Source: Humibacillus xanthopallidus (GTDB lineage Bacteria; Actinomycetota; Actinomycetes; Actinomycetales; Dermatophilaceae). Taken from it: a stretch of DNA of 64,000 nucleotides. Below, in pieces: positions 42,251 to 49,907 of the stretch. Position 1 is the first letter of the stretch. The number at the start of each line of letters is the position of its first letter. The stretch covers positions 62,001 to 126,000 of the forward strand of contig NZ_VFPM01000004.1 in the NCBI RefSeq assembly GCF_006716675.1, read 5' to 3'. Below the pieces are notes generated by a model. That model did no database searches. It worked only from the letters and a program-made list of their open reading frames with translations, and was not told where the DNA came from. Made by a program: the position numbers and the translations under genes.

Positions 42251-43695
42251 CTTGCCTGCACCGCCTTCTCGTAGAGGGTCGCGAACCGCCCGTCGGGGTC
42301 GTAGCGCCGTTTGACGGGCCGGTATGCCGCGTCGCCGTAGAGCCGGGCGAAGGTGGCCTCGTCGTAGTAGGCGTCCGAGTAGAGCGACTTGTGTCCGCCG
42401 AGGTCGGTGACCTGTCGCTCGATGGCGCGGTTGACATCACCGTCGGCTGCGCCGGGCGCGACGGGGACGGTCGACCAGAAGCCGACGTTGACGTAGCGCT
42501 CGTCACGGCGCATCGGGTAGAGGGGCCACGGCGGGTCGTCGCCGGGGTCGTCGTGCCGGCCGTGTGTATCGGGACGGAGCTGGATGGGGCAGAGCCAGAT
42601 CGGCTCGATCGGCACCTCGCGCAGGAACCACGACACGAAGTCGGCCGTGCGGTGCAGGGGGATCTCGACGTCCTGGACGACCCGCTCGTTCGGTGGGCGG
42701 CCGCGCCAGCGGTCGATCCGGCCCATCACGTGGTGCCGGTTCTCGAGGGCGACGATGCGCCAGTAGACGTCGCTGCGGAGCAGGTGGCGCGGCCAGAGCC
42801 GGCGCACGGCCGGGACCTGCGCCCCGAAGGCACGGCTGCACCAGAACCAGTCGGTGTCCCACCGCCAGAGGTAGTCGTGCGCGGTGAGCACGTCGCGGCG
42901 CCGGGTCTGGATCGAGCGGTAGAAGATGTCGTCACCGGTGTAGTCGCTCGGACGCACCCGCCCCTCGAGGTCGTCGGTCCACCGGGCGAGGGTCAGGTAG
43001 GACTCGGTCGCACTGAAGACGACGCCGTCGACGAAGTCGACCCGCTCTCCCGCGTGGGCCCGGGTCGTCATCACCGCGTCGACGACGTCCTGCAGGGCCG
43101 CGACCGACGGGAAGCGCACGTGGCGGAGGCTGACGTAGGGCAGCGCCGGCTCGAGCTCGATGACGAGGTCGAGGGCGTAGCCGAGCGAGCCGTAGGAGTT
43201 CGGGAACGTGCGGAAGAGGTCCGCGTGCTCTCCGTCCGGGGTCGCGGTGACGACCTCGCCGGTGCCGGTGAGGATGCGCATCTCGAGGACCGACTCGTGC
43301 GGTAGCCCGTTGCGGAAGGAGGCGGCCTCGATGCCGAGACCCGTCACCGCGCCGCCGATCGTGATGGTGCGCAGCTGGGGCACGACGAGCGGCACGAAGC
43401 CGTGTGGCAGCAGCTCGTCGACGAGCTGCTCGTAGGTCGTGAGGCCCCCGACCCGTGCCGTGCGGGCCACCGCATCGACCTCGATGACGCCCTGCAGGGC
43501 CGACAGGTCGAGGCCCGGAGCCGTCGCTGCAGCGCGTGTGCGGAAGAGGTTGGACGTGCGCTTCGCGAGGCGGACCGGCTGGTCGGGCGGCAGGGCGGCA
43601 TACGCCGCGGCGGCCTCTGCGACGGCTCGCTCGTGCTGACGGGCCCGTGCGTGCGTGTCCGACGGGCCCGTCAGCACCGGCGAAACGAAGGTCAC
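42247..43695 (-). CDS. tmsA: FAD-dependent reductase, TmsA-type (10-methylene to 10-methyl lipid)
   Basis: 482 residues. The FAD-binding type-4 (PCMH/VAO) domain spans about residues 40-220: VARTARVGGLTTYEQLVDELL, VPQLRTITIGGAVTGLGIEA, NSYGSLGYALDLVIELEP. A substrate domain follows, with many Trp/Tyr and DYLWRWDTDWFWCSRAFGAQ. It resembles DHCR24/TmsA-like reductases that use NADPH and FAD to reduce a carbon-carbon double bond. GTG 43695 is the start: a TATGAC box lies 6-7 nt upstream and GGAGGG abuts the codon. First gene of the operon with tmsB. Confidence 0.86.
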   Translation of the reverse strand: MTFVSPVLTGPSDTHARARQHERAVAEAAAAYAALPPDQPVRLAKRTSNLFRTRAAATAPGLDLSALQGVIEVDAVARTARVGGLTTYEQLVDELLPHGFVPLVVPQLRTITIGGAVTGLGIEAASFRNGLPHESVLEMRILTGTGEVVTATPDGEHADLFRTFPNSYGSLGYALDLVIELEPALPYVSLRHVRFPSVAALQDVVDAVMTTRAHAGERVDFVDGVVFSATESYLTLARWTDDLEGRVRPSDYTGDDIFYRSIQTRRRDVLTAHDYLWRWDTDWFWCSRAFGAQVPAVRRLWPRHLLRSDVYWRIVALENRHHVMGRIDRWRGRPPNERVVQDVEIPLHRTADFVSWFLREVPIEPIWLCPIQLRPDTHGRHDDPGDDPPWPLYPMRRDERYVNVGFWSTVPVAPGAADGDVNRAIERQVTDLGGHKSLYSDAYYDEATFARLYGDAAYRPVKRRYDPDGRFATLYEKAVQAR

Positions 43696-43734
43696 CCCTC
43701 CGTCATATCAAAGGCGCGAGGCCGGTGTGACAGA

Positions 43735-43756
43735 GATCGACTGGGGATTGACTGGG
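43735..43756 (-). promoter_or_regulatory. 11-bp direct repeat upstream of tmsAB-type operon
   Basis: GATCGACTGGG and GATTGACTGGG stand head to tail (43735-43745 and 43746-43756), one difference in 11. They are about one helical turn apart and 40-60 bp upstream of the tmsA start, a plausible activator or repressor site. Confidence 0.4.
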
Positions 43757-43775
43757 TTTTGCCTGAGTGTTGCGG

Positions 43776-44402
43776 CTACTCGCGGGCGAGCAGGGTCACC
43801 CCGAGCCCGACCATCATCGTGCCCCCGGCGGCGCCGAGGCGGTCGAGGCGGTGCGGCTTCCGGGCGAACCAGTCGCGGGCCTTGGAGGCGAGCAGCGCCC
43901 AGATGCTGTCGGAGCAGATCGCCATGAGACCGAAGACGAGGCCGAGCACTGCCATCTGGACGCTGACGTGGCCGGCTGCGGTGTTGGTGAACTGCGGCAG
44001 GAAGGCGACGAAGAAGAGGATCGTCTTCGGGTTGGTCACCCCGACGACGAAGCCGATGCGCAGTGCGTGCCCCTGGGAGGCCGCAGTCTCGGTCTCGAGC
44101 GCCTGGCGCGCCTCGCCCCGGTGCCGGATGGCCTGGATGCCGAGCCAGATGACGTAGGCGGCACCGACGACCTTGATGACCGTGTAGGCGGTGGCGCTCG
44201 CGGCGACGACGGCGCCGAGCCCGACGGCGACGAGCAGCACCTGCACCGTCACGCCGATGCCGTTGCCGACGACGGAGAGCAGCGCCTCGCGCCGGCCGAC
44301 GGTCAGGGCGCGGCCGATGGTGAAGAGCAGACTCGGGCCCGGCACCTGGATGAAGAGGATCGAGGCGACGAGGAAGGCGAGCCACTGGCTGGAGGTGGGC
44401 AC
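43776..44402 (-). CDS. LysE/RhtB family exporter
   Basis: 208 residues, about six membrane helices. Family motifs are VASILFIQVPGPSLLFTIGR near the N-terminus and GFVVGVTNPKTILFFVAFLP in the middle. LysE/RhtB proteins export amino acids and related metabolites. The GTG at 44402 is used; on the minus strand CACACT lies 6 nt upstream (leaderless-type). An in-frame extension to 44870 would overlap the sigma gene and is not family-like. Located between tmsA and the second ECF42 gene, without evident functional link. Confidence 0.9.
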   Translation of the reverse strand: MPTSSQWLAFLVASILFIQVPGPSLLFTIGRALTVGRREALLSVVGNGIGVTVQVLLVAVGLGAVVAASATAYTVIKVVGAAYVIWLGIQAIRHRGEARQALETETAASQGHALRIGFVVGVTNPKTILFFVAFLPQFTNTAAGHVSVQMAVLGLVFGLMAICSDSIWALLASKARDWFARKPHRLDRLGAAGGTMMVGLGVTLLARE

Positions 44403-44433
44403 CGCACCAGTGTGAGGCCGGCGCGGGCGCCGG

Positions 44434-45717
44434 TCATCCCGTTTCCGAGGGCTGGTCAGGCGCGCCGGAGGCTCGTCGCAGGCAGAAGCGCCGCAGCGGC
44501 TCCGCCTCCATGACCTCCGCGAGGTCGCGGTAGAGCGCCGTCGCCTCGTCTCGCCGCCCCGTGCGCCACGCGATGTCGGCGAGCGCCAGGGCAGCGTCCC
44601 GGCGGGCGTATGCCGCCGCGCCGGCTTCCAGCGCCCGCAGCTCCCGCTCGACCTCGGCGGTGTCCGCTCCACGGGCGAGGCACCCGTGCGCGGTCGCGGT
44701 GAGGCGAGCGACCTGCACGGAGGGTGAGGGCCAGCGCTGCTCGAGCGCGAGGTAGAGCGAGACGATCCGCTCCCAGTCGGTGTCGGCGAAGGTCCGGGCG
44801 CTGGAGTGCAGCCCCGCGATCGCGGCTTCGAGGGCGAAGCGTCCGTCGCCGGCCGCAGCCAGGGTCGCATCGGCGAGTCCGGCCCGCAGGAGGGTGAGGT
44901 CCCACCGGGTGCGGTCGACCTCGTCGAGGGCGAGCCCCGTGCCCGTCTCGTCGACCCGGCCGGGTCGACGGGCGAGGCCCAGCCGGATCACGGCGCGCAG
45001 ACCGCGGACCTCGGTGTCGGAGGGGTAGGCCGCGACGACGGCGTCCGCGATGGAGAGCGCCTGACGCCCGGTGTCGGCGACGGCATCGGCCGGGTCGAGC
45101 ACCGTCCGGTGGGCGACGGTGAACATGCCTGCGACACAGGCGAGGACCACCGGTAGCCGGCGCCGGCGCTCTGACGCGTCGGGGATGTGGAAGCTGCCGC
45201 GAGCCTCGCTCAGGGCGCGCTTGGCCCGGGTGAGCCGGGCGGCTGCCGCAGTCTCCTGGATGCCGAGATGGCTCCCGATCTGAGGCACGGTCAGCCCGCA
45301 GACGACCCGGAGGGCGAGCACCATGCGCGACGCGGGTGAGATCGCCTCGTCGCAGGCGACGAAGAGCAGGGCGAGCCGGTCGTCGAGGCCCGCGCGGGAG
45401 AGGTCGTCGGCATCCATGGCGGTCCGGTCGGTGACGGGGGCGGCCGTGAGGTCCGTGTCGGAGCGGGCGAGCTCGGGGGCGAGCCGCTCGAGGACGGTGC
45501 GGCGGCGGGCGTCGTCGAGCCACGCCCGCTTGGCCACCGAGGTGCACCACGCGGCATACGACTCGATCGGCCCGCCGCCGCCGTTCTCGTGCGCGGCGGC
45601 CCGCGCGACGGCTTCCGCGGCATACTCCTCCGCGTCGTCGAGGCTGCCGGTGAAGGAGGCGAGGGCGCGCACGATGCGCGGCCACGCCTCCTCGAACTCA
45701 CCCGGCCCGAGCGGCAC
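44434..45717 (-). CDS. ECF42-type sigma factor (second copy)
   Basis: 427 residues. Region 2 is diverged (SLDDAEEYAAEAVARAAAHE). Region 4 is visible as LALRVVCGLTVPQIGSHLGI with TAAAARLTRAKRAL. The long C-terminal extension is TPR-like (WERIVSLYLALEQRWPSPSV, ALALADIAWRTGRRDEATAL). Starts with GTG at 45717, directly abutting the DGPF stop codon. Much of the sequence differs from the pair at 35465-37092, so these are old paralogues, not a recent duplication. The promoter ahead of the DGPF gene matches ECF42 type. Confidence 0.88.
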   Translation of the reverse strand: MPLGPGEFEEAWPRIVRALASFTGSLDDAEEYAAEAVARAAAHENGGGGPIESYAAWCTSVAKRAWLDDARRRTVLERLAPELARSDTDLTAAPVTDRTAMDADDLSRAGLDDRLALLFVACDEAISPASRMVLALRVVCGLTVPQIGSHLGIQETAAAARLTRAKRALSEARGSFHIPDASERRRRLPVVLACVAGMFTVAHRTVLDPADAVADTGRQALSIADAVVAAYPSDTEVRGLRAVIRLGLARRPGRVDETGTGLALDEVDRTRWDLTLLRAGLADATLAAAGDGRFALEAAIAGLHSSARTFADTDWERIVSLYLALEQRWPSPSVQVARLTATAHGCLARGADTAEVERELRALEAGAAAYARRDAALALADIAWRTGRRDEATALYRDLAEVMEAEPLRRFCLRRASGAPDQPSETG

Positions 45718-46155
45718 TCACATCCCCGTCGGGAAGACCTTGCGCCACTCGATGTGGCCACCGGTCGGCACGAGAGCGGCGACGCGGCGGGCGGTGTCCT
45801 CGTCGTCGGTCTCGACGAGGTAGAAGCCGGTGATGACCTCCGCGGTGTCGGCGAACGGCCCGTCGGTGTAGACGGCGTCCTCGACGAGCCGGTCCTTCGG
45901 GCCCGGTGTGACGGTGCCGCCGTGGCGCGAGTTCTGCAGGGCGGCCCCGCCGACGATCCGGGCGCCGAGGTCGGCGACCGCCAGCTGGAAGGCCTTGTGC
46001 TCGGGGAAGGACGCGTCCATGTCGGCCGGGGCGCCCTCGGCACCCGGCGCGCTCGGGTCCTTGCCGGCAGGGGCAGCACCGGGGTCGGTGCCGTCGAGGA
46101 AGGCGTCGGAGTTCCAGTCACCCTCGTGGATCAGGTAGACGTACGTGTCAGCCAT
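45718..46155 (-). CDS. YCII/DGPF-like protein partner of second ECF42 sigma factor
   Basis: 145 residues: TYVYLIHEGDWNSDAFLDGT, AFQLAVADLGARIVGGAALQ, VYTDGPFADTAEVITGFYLVE (DGPF motif), and a terminal GGHIEWRKVFPTGM. Contains an Ala/Pro/Gly insert (about residues 26-45) absent from the paralogue at 35465. The ATG at 46155 has GAAGGAG 6 nt upstream. Immediately upstream of the sigma gene and headed by a TGTCGA-N17-CGTC promoter. Confidence 0.86.
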   Translation of the reverse strand: MADTYVYLIHEGDWNSDAFLDGTDPGAAPAGKDPSAPGAEGAPADMDASFPEHKAFQLAVADLGARIVGGAALQNSRHGGTVTPGPKDRLVEDAVYTDGPFADTAEVITGFYLVETDDEDTARRVAALVPTGGHIEWRKVFPTGM

Positions 46156-46242
46156 GGCAGGCTCCTTCGTGCTCTGGTGCGCCGTGTCGAGATGCGGTCC
46201 GAATGACGTGAGCGCTCGTGGCGACCCTCGCCACATCATCCT

Positions 46243-46269
46243 GACGAACTCGCCCGTCGGGAATCGACA
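46243..46269 (-). promoter_or_regulatory. ECF42-type promoter of second DGPF/sigma pair
   Basis: On the minus strand TGTCGA (46264-46269), 17 nt, CGTC (46243-46246). It has the same layout as 35363-35389, including a shared TT just before the CGT. It leaves a leader of about 80 nt to the ATG at 46155. Confidence 0.62.
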
Positions 46270-46280
46270 CGAGCGCCGGA

Positions 46281-47282
46281 TCAGTCGCGCAGCTTGTGCA
46301 GCCGGGTCTCGAGGGAGGCGCGGCGGTGCGCGTTGCCGGGCAGCTCGACGTAGCGCTCGCCGAACGTCGCGAGCAGGGCATCGTCGAGCCGTCGCACGGC
46401 GCCCGGCGGGTAGCGGTAGCCCATGCGCAGGTTGAGGTCGGCGCCGTCGACGGGGGCGATGACCTCGGCCAGCTGCTCCACCGACGTGATGCCGAGCTCG
46501 AGCAGCAGCCCGGACACCCACGTGTAGTGGTCACCGCGCGACCACCCGGCGTCGGCGTACTTGCCGGCGAGGAACTTGGCGAGGTCCTGGGCGTCGATGC
46601 CGCCCCCGCCCCCGGTCTCGTCGGGGTCCGCAGGCCGCTCGGGCAGTGCCTGCTGGAGCCGGTCGCGGATGGCGGAGAACTCGCGGTCGGCGAGCTCGAG
46701 CAGGCCGGCGGCGAGGGTGAAGCGCCGGTCGAGGTCGTGGGCGTGCTCCTCGGGCACCGTGCCCTTGTAGCGGATGTCGTGCTCGAACTCGGCCCACGCG
46801 TGCTGGAGCACCGTGCGGATCTGCACCGAGGCGCTGCGCCGCCGCAGCGAGGCGTATGCCGCGGGGATCGTCCTGCTTGCGTCGACGGACACGAGCAGGT
46901 GGCGGCTCGCATAGCCGAAGCGGCCCGCCCGTGCGGTCTCCTGACCCATGTCGCGGTCGTCGATGACGGCGAGCTCCTCGGCGAGCAGCTTGGCCACGGC
47001 AGTGACGTCGTCGGGGACGAAGGTGATGACCCGGACCCCGATCTGGTCGGTGATGTCGACGAGCGGCTGGGGGTGGAGCAGCACGCCGTCGCGGCGCTGC
47101 TCGGCCTTGGCGGCAAAGGACTCGACGCTCTTCGTGCGGCCCGTCACCGAGAGGTAGTTGATGCCGGCGTCGTCGAGCAGCTCGCGCACGAGCTGCACGA
47201 AGCGCTCGGTGGCCTCTTCGAGCTCCGGGCGCCCGGCGGCATACGCGGCGATGGCTTCGGTGATGACGGAGTCGTGGGGCAT
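46281..47282 (-). CDS. RelA/SpoT-domain protein (small alarmone synthetase-like)
   Basis: 333 residues. The RelA/SpoT nucleotidyltransferase domain covers about residues 20-210: GINYLSVTGRTKSVESFAAK, DITDQIGVRVITFVPDD, FGYASRHLLVSVD, SVQIRTVLQHAWAEFEHDIRY. A C-terminal domain of unknown role follows, with no HD hydrolase, TGS or ACT domains. Such stand-alone proteins can make (p)ppGpp or modify other nucleotides. The ATG at 47282 is chosen because CAGGAT on the minus strand lies 6 nt upstream (leaderless-type), although the frame stays open for 110 codons further upstream. Confidence 0.86.
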   Translation of the reverse strand: MPHDSVITEAIAAYAAGRPELEEATERFVQLVRELLDDAGINYLSVTGRTKSVESFAAKAEQRRDGVLLHPQPLVDITDQIGVRVITFVPDDVTAVAKLLAEELAVIDDRDMGQETARAGRFGYASRHLLVSVDASRTIPAAYASLRRRSASVQIRTVLQHAWAEFEHDIRYKGTVPEEHAHDLDRRFTLAAGLLELADREFSAIRDRLQQALPERPADPDETGGGGGIDAQDLAKFLAGKYADAGWSRGDHYTWVSGLLLELGITSVEQLAEVIAPVDGADLNLRMGYRYPPGAVRRLDDALLATFGERYVELPGNAHRRASLETRLHKLRD

Positions 47283-47612
47283 GGCGCCATCCTGCCGTGC
47301 GCGCCGGTGCTGCGGCGGCGGGACCACCGGCCTCGGAGATCGCTGCCGGGTCCACCAGCGGGCGTTCTCACACTCGCGCGACCAGTTGTACCGGCCGCCC
47401 AGCCAGTCAGGGACCTCGCCCACCCGGAGCTCGGCATGGGCCGGGAAGGCCCGGCCTGCCCGGTCGACGAAGGCCACCGAGCCGTCATCCTCCCACCGTG
47501 CGCAGGCGGGCTCGAGCTCGGCGAGCTCGCGTTGGCTCAGCTGCCGCGCCTGACGGACGTGGCGCAGCGCGTCAGAGAAGGCGTCTGGCCCGTGGCCCGC
47601 TGCGTCGATCAT
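47283..47612 (-). pseudogene. Probable remnant of an XRE-type HTH regulator, in frame with the RelA/SpoT gene
   Basis: The open frame upstream of the RelA/SpoT start begins like an XRE regulator (LRHVRQARQLSQRELAEL, first two HTH helices). It then jumps to VAFVDRAGRAFPAHAELRVG and WLGGRYNWSRECENARWW, which resembles the C-terminal part of such regulators. The recognition helix and the middle of the protein are missing, so an in-frame deletion is likely. No ribosome site precedes ATG 47612. Alternatively it is a genuine N-terminal extension of the RelA/SpoT protein. Confidence 0.5.
47289..47294 (-). promoter_or_regulatory. -10 box of leaderless promoter for RelA/SpoT gene
   Basis: CAGGAT on the minus strand, 6 nt before the ATG at 47282; an identical box is found ahead of the VOC gene at 39509. 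It supports starting the gene here and not inside the regulator remnant. Confidence 0.5.
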
Positions 47613-48006
47613 GTGGCGAGCCTGCGGTGGGCAGGTCAGGCGACGGAAGGGCCTGGGTCATTGCTGTGGATGACCGCGTGACCCTGCGCTCTGCGCAGAG
47701 GGGGATGTGGACGGGGAGGTGACGGCGACCTGCGGGAGGCGGTCCCGGAGTCGACGCGCGCGTGGTGGTGTGAGCTGGTCGCTCTGCGTTGAGTCGCTGC
47801 GTGACTCAGCCCGGCTCCCCTGGAGCCGGACCCGGTCCGGGTCGCCGCGACTGGGGCGAGCTGAGTCGTGTGGTGACTCATTGCAGAGGGGGCCGGAGAC
47901 TCTCCTGTGGCAGATGCCACCGCCCGATACCTGCGTGCCCGCGAGGCCCGTCGTGCGCAGCGCAATGTGGATGACGGCGGTCGCCCGGCCGTGCGAGCGT
48001 GACCTC
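47613..48006. other. 394-bp gene-free region with twin dyads
   Basis: No credible gene. TGAGTC-N7-GACTCA occurs twice (47790-47808 and 47862-47880), 72 bp apart. Between them is GACCCGG-t-CCGGGTC. Sequence at 47640-47700 is unremarkable. The spacing equals about seven helical turns, compatible with two operators, a small structured RNA, or relics of the lost XRE regulator's binding sites. Confidence 0.6.
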
Positions 48007-48570
48007 ATGCACGTCGAGACCCCTCGCCTGATCGTCCGCCCGTGGAGCCACGACGAGGCCGAGCGCCTCCTCGACATCCAGAGCCGCCTCGAGGTCGTGA
48101 AGTGGCTCGGCGACGGCGAGCCGGTGCTCATGAAGGACCTCGACGAGGCACACGAGCGGATCGATCGCTACCACCGCAGGAGCGAGAGCCCGCCGCTCGG
48201 CTTCTGGGCCGTCGAGGTGCGCGCGACGGCAGACGAGCCGGGCCGGATCGCCGGGTCCGTCATCCTCCTGACGCTGCCGAACGACGACCACGGCGAGGTC
48301 GAGATCGGCTGGCACCTGCACCCAGACTCGTGGGGCAGGGGCTACGCCACCGAGGCCGCAGCAGCAGTCATGCAGCACGGCTTCGACGGGGGGCTGCCCG
48401 AGATCTTCGCCCTCACGCACACCGACAACGAGCCCTCCAAGGCCGTGTGTCGCCGCCTCGGCATGGACGATCTCGGCATCATCGAGAAGTACTACGAGGG
48501 TGAGTCGTGCCTCTTCCGGATGACGCCGGAGCAGTGGTCCGCCACCGGTGGTAGAGCAGCGACAGGCTGA
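48007..48570 (+). CDS. GNAT family N-acetyltransferase
   Basis: 187 residues, RimJ/RimL-like: VETPRLIVRPWSHDEAERLL, GFWAVEVRATADEPGRIAGS, EIGWHLHPDSWGRGYATEAA (acetyl-CoA pyrophosphate loop WGRGYA), and LTHTDNEPSKAVCRRLGM. Substrate unknown. The ATG at 48007 has GAGCGT 6 nt upstream, a leaderless-type box; in-frame sequence to 47707 upstream is the dyad region and is not protein-like. The last 92 bp overlap the convergent APC permease gene in antisense. Confidence 0.87.
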   Translation: MHVETPRLIVRPWSHDEAERLLDIQSRLEVVKWLGDGEPVLMKDLDEAHERIDRYHRRSESPPLGFWAVEVRATADEPGRIAGSVILLTLPNDDHGEVEIGWHLHPDSWGRGYATEAAAAVMQHGFDGGLPEIFALTHTDNEPSKAVCRRLGMDDLGIIEKYYEGESCLFRMTPEQWSATGGRAATG

Positions 48571-49834
48571 CGATCCCCAGCGCCCACAGCGCGTGGAGTC
48601 CGTTGGCGACCAGCAGCCCGAGGACGCTGACGAAGGCGACGCCAGCGGTCCACCACGGGGCAGACCACCGTCGTAGCAGCCTCAGAGCCGACGCCGTGCC
48701 GAGCACGTAGACGAGCGTGAAGCATCCGGTGGCCAGCAGCATGAGGGGTGTCAGGCCGATGCCGAGAGCCGCCGTGACGAGCAGCGACAGCGTCGCCGCT
48801 GCGGCGATGACGACGACGCCGCGCCGGGGGACCTCGCCCGCCCCCGAGCCGGGGGCGAGCCAGCCTGGCAGGGCGCCTTCACGTGCCAGCGCCGCGGCGA
48901 GCCGGGAGCCACCGGCGAAGTAGGCGTTCATCGCCCCCAGCGTCAGGAGCACGGCGACGACAGCCGTCACCACGCGGGCCTGGTCGCCCACCGCGATGGC
49001 GAGCAGGTCCGAGAGCGGCGCCTGGCTGCGGCCGGCGTCCGCGCCGAGCACGAGGATGCTCGTCGCGGCCAGTCCCATGTAGAGCACACCGATGACGACC
49101 ACCGCCAGGGCAGTCGCCCGCGGCACGTCGCGCCGGGGGTCGCGGTACTCCCCGGCGAGCGAGGCCACGGCCTCCCATCCGGCGAAACCCCAGACGAGCA
49201 CGGCGGCGGCGGACCCCACGGCGCCCCAGCCGTTGGGTGCGAACGGCGTGAGGGACGCAGTGCTGCCGTGCGGCAGTGCGAGAGCCATCGTGGCGGTCAT
49301 CAGCAGGGCCAGCACCGCGGCGAGCACGAGCTGCACCCGGCCGGAGAGGCGCAGCCCCGCGATGTTCAGCCCGGCCGTGCCGAGGATCAGGGCCAGGGCG
49401 ACGCCGAGCGCCGTGCCCCGTCCGCCCCCGACGACGTCCGCCACGTAGCCGCCGGCCATCATCGACGCCGGCGGCGCCCCGACCGGCACGGCGAAGACGA
49501 AGCACCAGCCCACCGCCGCGGCTGCGCGGTCGCCGAAGGCCGCCCGGACGTAGGTGGACACGCCCCCCGAGTCGGGGTAGCGCGACCCGAGGGCGGCGAA
49601 GGTGCTCGCCAACGGCACGGAGAGCACGATGAGTGCGCCCCACGCCACGAGCGAGGCCGGCCCCGCAAGGTCTGCGGCCAGCGCCGGCAGGGTGATGACC
49701 CCCGTGCCGAGAACGGCCCCGACCGACAGCGCGGTCCCCTGGGCGAGCGAGAGCGCACCGCGGTGGGTGGTGGGCACGTGGCCGGTGGGCGCGGCAGGTC
49801 CATGGCTCGTCGCGAGTCCGTCGGTCGTCGTCAC
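48479..49834 (-). CDS. APC family amino acid permease
   Basis: 451 residues with about 12 helices. N-terminal family motif LSVGAVLGTGVITLPALAAD, then GWCFVFAVPVGAPP, VWGFAGWEAVASLAGEYRDP (YjeH/APC-like), NAYFAGGSRLAAALAREGAL. Likely a proton-coupled amino acid or amine transporter. The GTG at 49834 has CAGGCT 6 nt upstream. The hydrophilic 27-residue tail overlaps the GNAT gene on the other strand by 92 bp. Divergent from a MocR regulator, a common arrangement for substrate-induced transport. Confidence 0.9.
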   Translation of the reverse strand: MTTTDGLATSHGPAAPTGHVPTTHRGALSLAQGTALSVGAVLGTGVITLPALAADLAGPASLVAWGALIVLSVPLASTFAALGSRYPDSGGVSTYVRAAFGDRAAAAVGWCFVFAVPVGAPPASMMAGGYVADVVGGGRGTALGVALALILGTAGLNIAGLRLSGRVQLVLAAVLALLMTATMALALPHGSTASLTPFAPNGWGAVGSAAAVLVWGFAGWEAVASLAGEYRDPRRDVPRATALAVVVIGVLYMGLAATSILVLGADAGRSQAPLSDLLAIAVGDQARVVTAVVAVLLTLGAMNAYFAGGSRLAAALAREGALPGWLAPGSGAGEVPRRGVVVIAAAATLSLLVTAALGIGLTPLMLLATGCFTLVYVLGTASALRLLRRWSAPWWTAGVAFVSVLGLLVANGLHALWALGIVSLSLLYHRWRTTAPASSGRGTTHPRSTSR

Positions 49835-49907
49835 GGGTCGAGCCTGCCGTCCCAGTGGCCCGCTCAGAAGGTCCACCTCAGGCCATTTCGCATGGTCCAA
49901 TCGGCGT
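49835..49907. promoter_or_regulatory. Divergent APC/MocR control region
   Basis: 73 bp. GGTCCA occurs twice in direct orientation (49870-49875 and 49894-49899, 24 bp apart). Between and around the copies is CCAT-ttcgc-ATGG. MocR regulators often bind spaced direct repeats, so these are candidate sites. CAGGCT (minus, 49841-49846) is the APC -10 box. Confidence 0.45.
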
